A program made the position numbers and the translations under genes. Below the pieces are notes generated by a model, which had not been told where the DNA came from, searched no databases, and was given only the letters and a program-made list of their open reading frames with translations. A stretch of DNA of 64,000 nucleotides from Roseibium aggregatum (GTDB taxonomy: Bacteria; Pseudomonadota; Alphaproteobacteria; Rhizobiales; Stappiaceae), in NCBI RefSeq assembly GCF_014692675.1, contig NZ_JABFCZ010000010.1, positions 62,001-126,000 of the forward strand, written 5' to 3'. Positions 63,391 to 64,000 of the stretch are shown piece by piece (position 1 is the stretch's first letter; each line of letters begins with the position of its first letter).

Positions 63391-64000
63391 ATGAGCGACG
63401 AACCCTCTTTAAAAGACAGCTATCTCCTGCGCCCCGATCCGACAGATTCGCGTCTGTCGACGACGGTGAGCGGAATCGATCAGAACGGCCGGCCGGTCGA
63501 CACCCAGGTGGTGACGGAAAAGGCCCTGACGCTTTATCTGAATTCCCAGGAAGTGGTCACCATGATGACCATCGGCGACCATCCGGACTTGCTCGCCGTC
63601 GGCTATCTGAAAAACCAGAACATGCTGCGCGCCGACGACGTCATCACCGGCATCGACTACGACGACGATCTGGAAGTGGTCGTGGTGCGCACGGAGCGGG
63701 AAACGAATTACGAGGAAAAGCTGAAGAAGAAGGTGCGCACCTCCGGCTGCGCCCAGGGCACGGTCTTCGGCGATGTCATGGAGAGTTTCGACGAGATCCG
63801 GCTGACCTCCGACGCCCGCCTGAAAACCTCCTGGCTCTACAAACTCACGAAGACGATCAACACCACGCCGTCGCTCTATCTGGAGGCCGGTGCGATCCAC
63901 GGCTGCGTGCTGTGCCAGGAAGACAAGGCACTGGTCTACATGGAAGATGTCGGACGGCACAATGCGGTCGACAAGATCGCAGGCTGGATGACCCTCAACA
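63391..64000 (+). CDS. fdhD: Formate dehydrogenase sulfurtransferase FdhD (partial, C-terminus cut)
   Basis: The reading frame from ATG 63391 is open to the window end (203 codons). MTIGDHPDLLAVGYLKNQN, RTSGCAQGTVFG and VLCQEDKALVYMEDVGRHNA are conserved blocks of FdhD, which transfers sulfur from the cysteine desulfurase to the molybdenum cofactor and is needed for formate dehydrogenase activity. The E. coli catalytic pair is CxxC; here only one cysteine (SGCAQG) is seen at that place. The last 70-90 residues lie outside the window. Confidence 0.92.
   Translation, partial: MSDEPSLKDSYLLRPDPTDSRLSTTVSGIDQNGRPVDTQVVTEKALTLYLNSQEVVTMMTIGDHPDLLAVGYLKNQNMLRADDVITGIDYDDDLEVVVVRTERETNYEEKLKKKVRTSGCAQGTVFGDVMESFDEIRLTSDARLKTSWLYKLTKTINTTPSLYLEAGAIHGCVLCQEDKALVYMEDVGRHNAVDKIAGWMTLN

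Overview
The window looks like chromosomal DNA of a GC-rich alphaproteobacterium, most likely marine and of the Stappiaceae/Roseibium (Labrenzia) or rhizobial kind. The grounds are base composition and gene content: an rkp-type capsule locus, a membrane-bound FDH3-type formate dehydrogenase with its DUF3305/DUF3306/DUF6352/DUF6505/DUF6494 companions, a non-pyrrolysine MttB homologue, and dimethylglycine-dehydrogenase-like enzymes. The assignment is inferred from families only. I see no tRNA, rRNA or CRISPR array.

Layout. (1) 1-4.5 kb: methylated-amine metabolism. A homocysteine S-methyltransferase (cut by the window edge) and a dimethylglycine/sarcosine dehydrogenase-like flavoprotein lie on the minus strand, divergent from an MttB-family methyltransferase. 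(2) 5.1-20.5 kb: capsule locus. It holds a 2,530-residue iterative type I polyketide synthase (RkpA type), an alpha-oxoamine synthase overlapping it (RkpG type), a short-chain dehydrogenase (RkpH type), a KpsC-like and two KpsS-like glycosyltransferases, and an outer-membrane polysaccharide export lipoprotein. The gene set predicts a sphingoid-like amino-alcohol lipid made by the PKS/oxoamine-synthase/reductase trio, plausibly as a capsule anchor. (3) 20.8-26.6 kb: AGE-family epimerase, folD, an XRE regulator, a malate/lactate dehydrogenase and gabD. (4) 26.7-31.5 kb: a CHASE2-GGDEF-EAL protein with its FecR partner (which carries a long Gly-Asn repeat tail), and a glycerophosphodiesterase. 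(5) 31.9-38.9 kb: yceI-cytochrome b561-yceI, class I fumarase, L,D-transpeptidase, a small cytochrome c, DUF971 and photolyase.

(6) 39.1-64 kb: formate dehydrogenase and molybdenum cofactor region. It starts with moaA, then DUF3305/3306 and a large ferredoxin-like protein. A block with two transporters and two orphan genes follows. The long minus-strand formate dehydrogenase operon runs from a TorD-like chaperone (58.7 kb) down to DUF6352 (48.4 kb), and includes a WD40-cytochrome c fusion, a 55-residue membrane protein and an inactive-looking biotin/lipoate ligase homologue. Mrp/ApbC, an SDR, a BLUF photoreceptor, BenE and the start of fdhD close the window.

Cutting across the regions is a set of three MITE-like intergenic elements of 261-274 bp with 26-32 bp terminal inverted repeats (4544-4817, 23616-23885, 44775-45035). 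Each begins on the TAG stop codon of a plus-strand gene. A 2OG-Fe(II) oxygenase gene (40660-41287) is broken by a frameshift. Three TGATTCA direct repeats spaced exactly 21 nt lie inside the formate dehydrogenase gene cluster.
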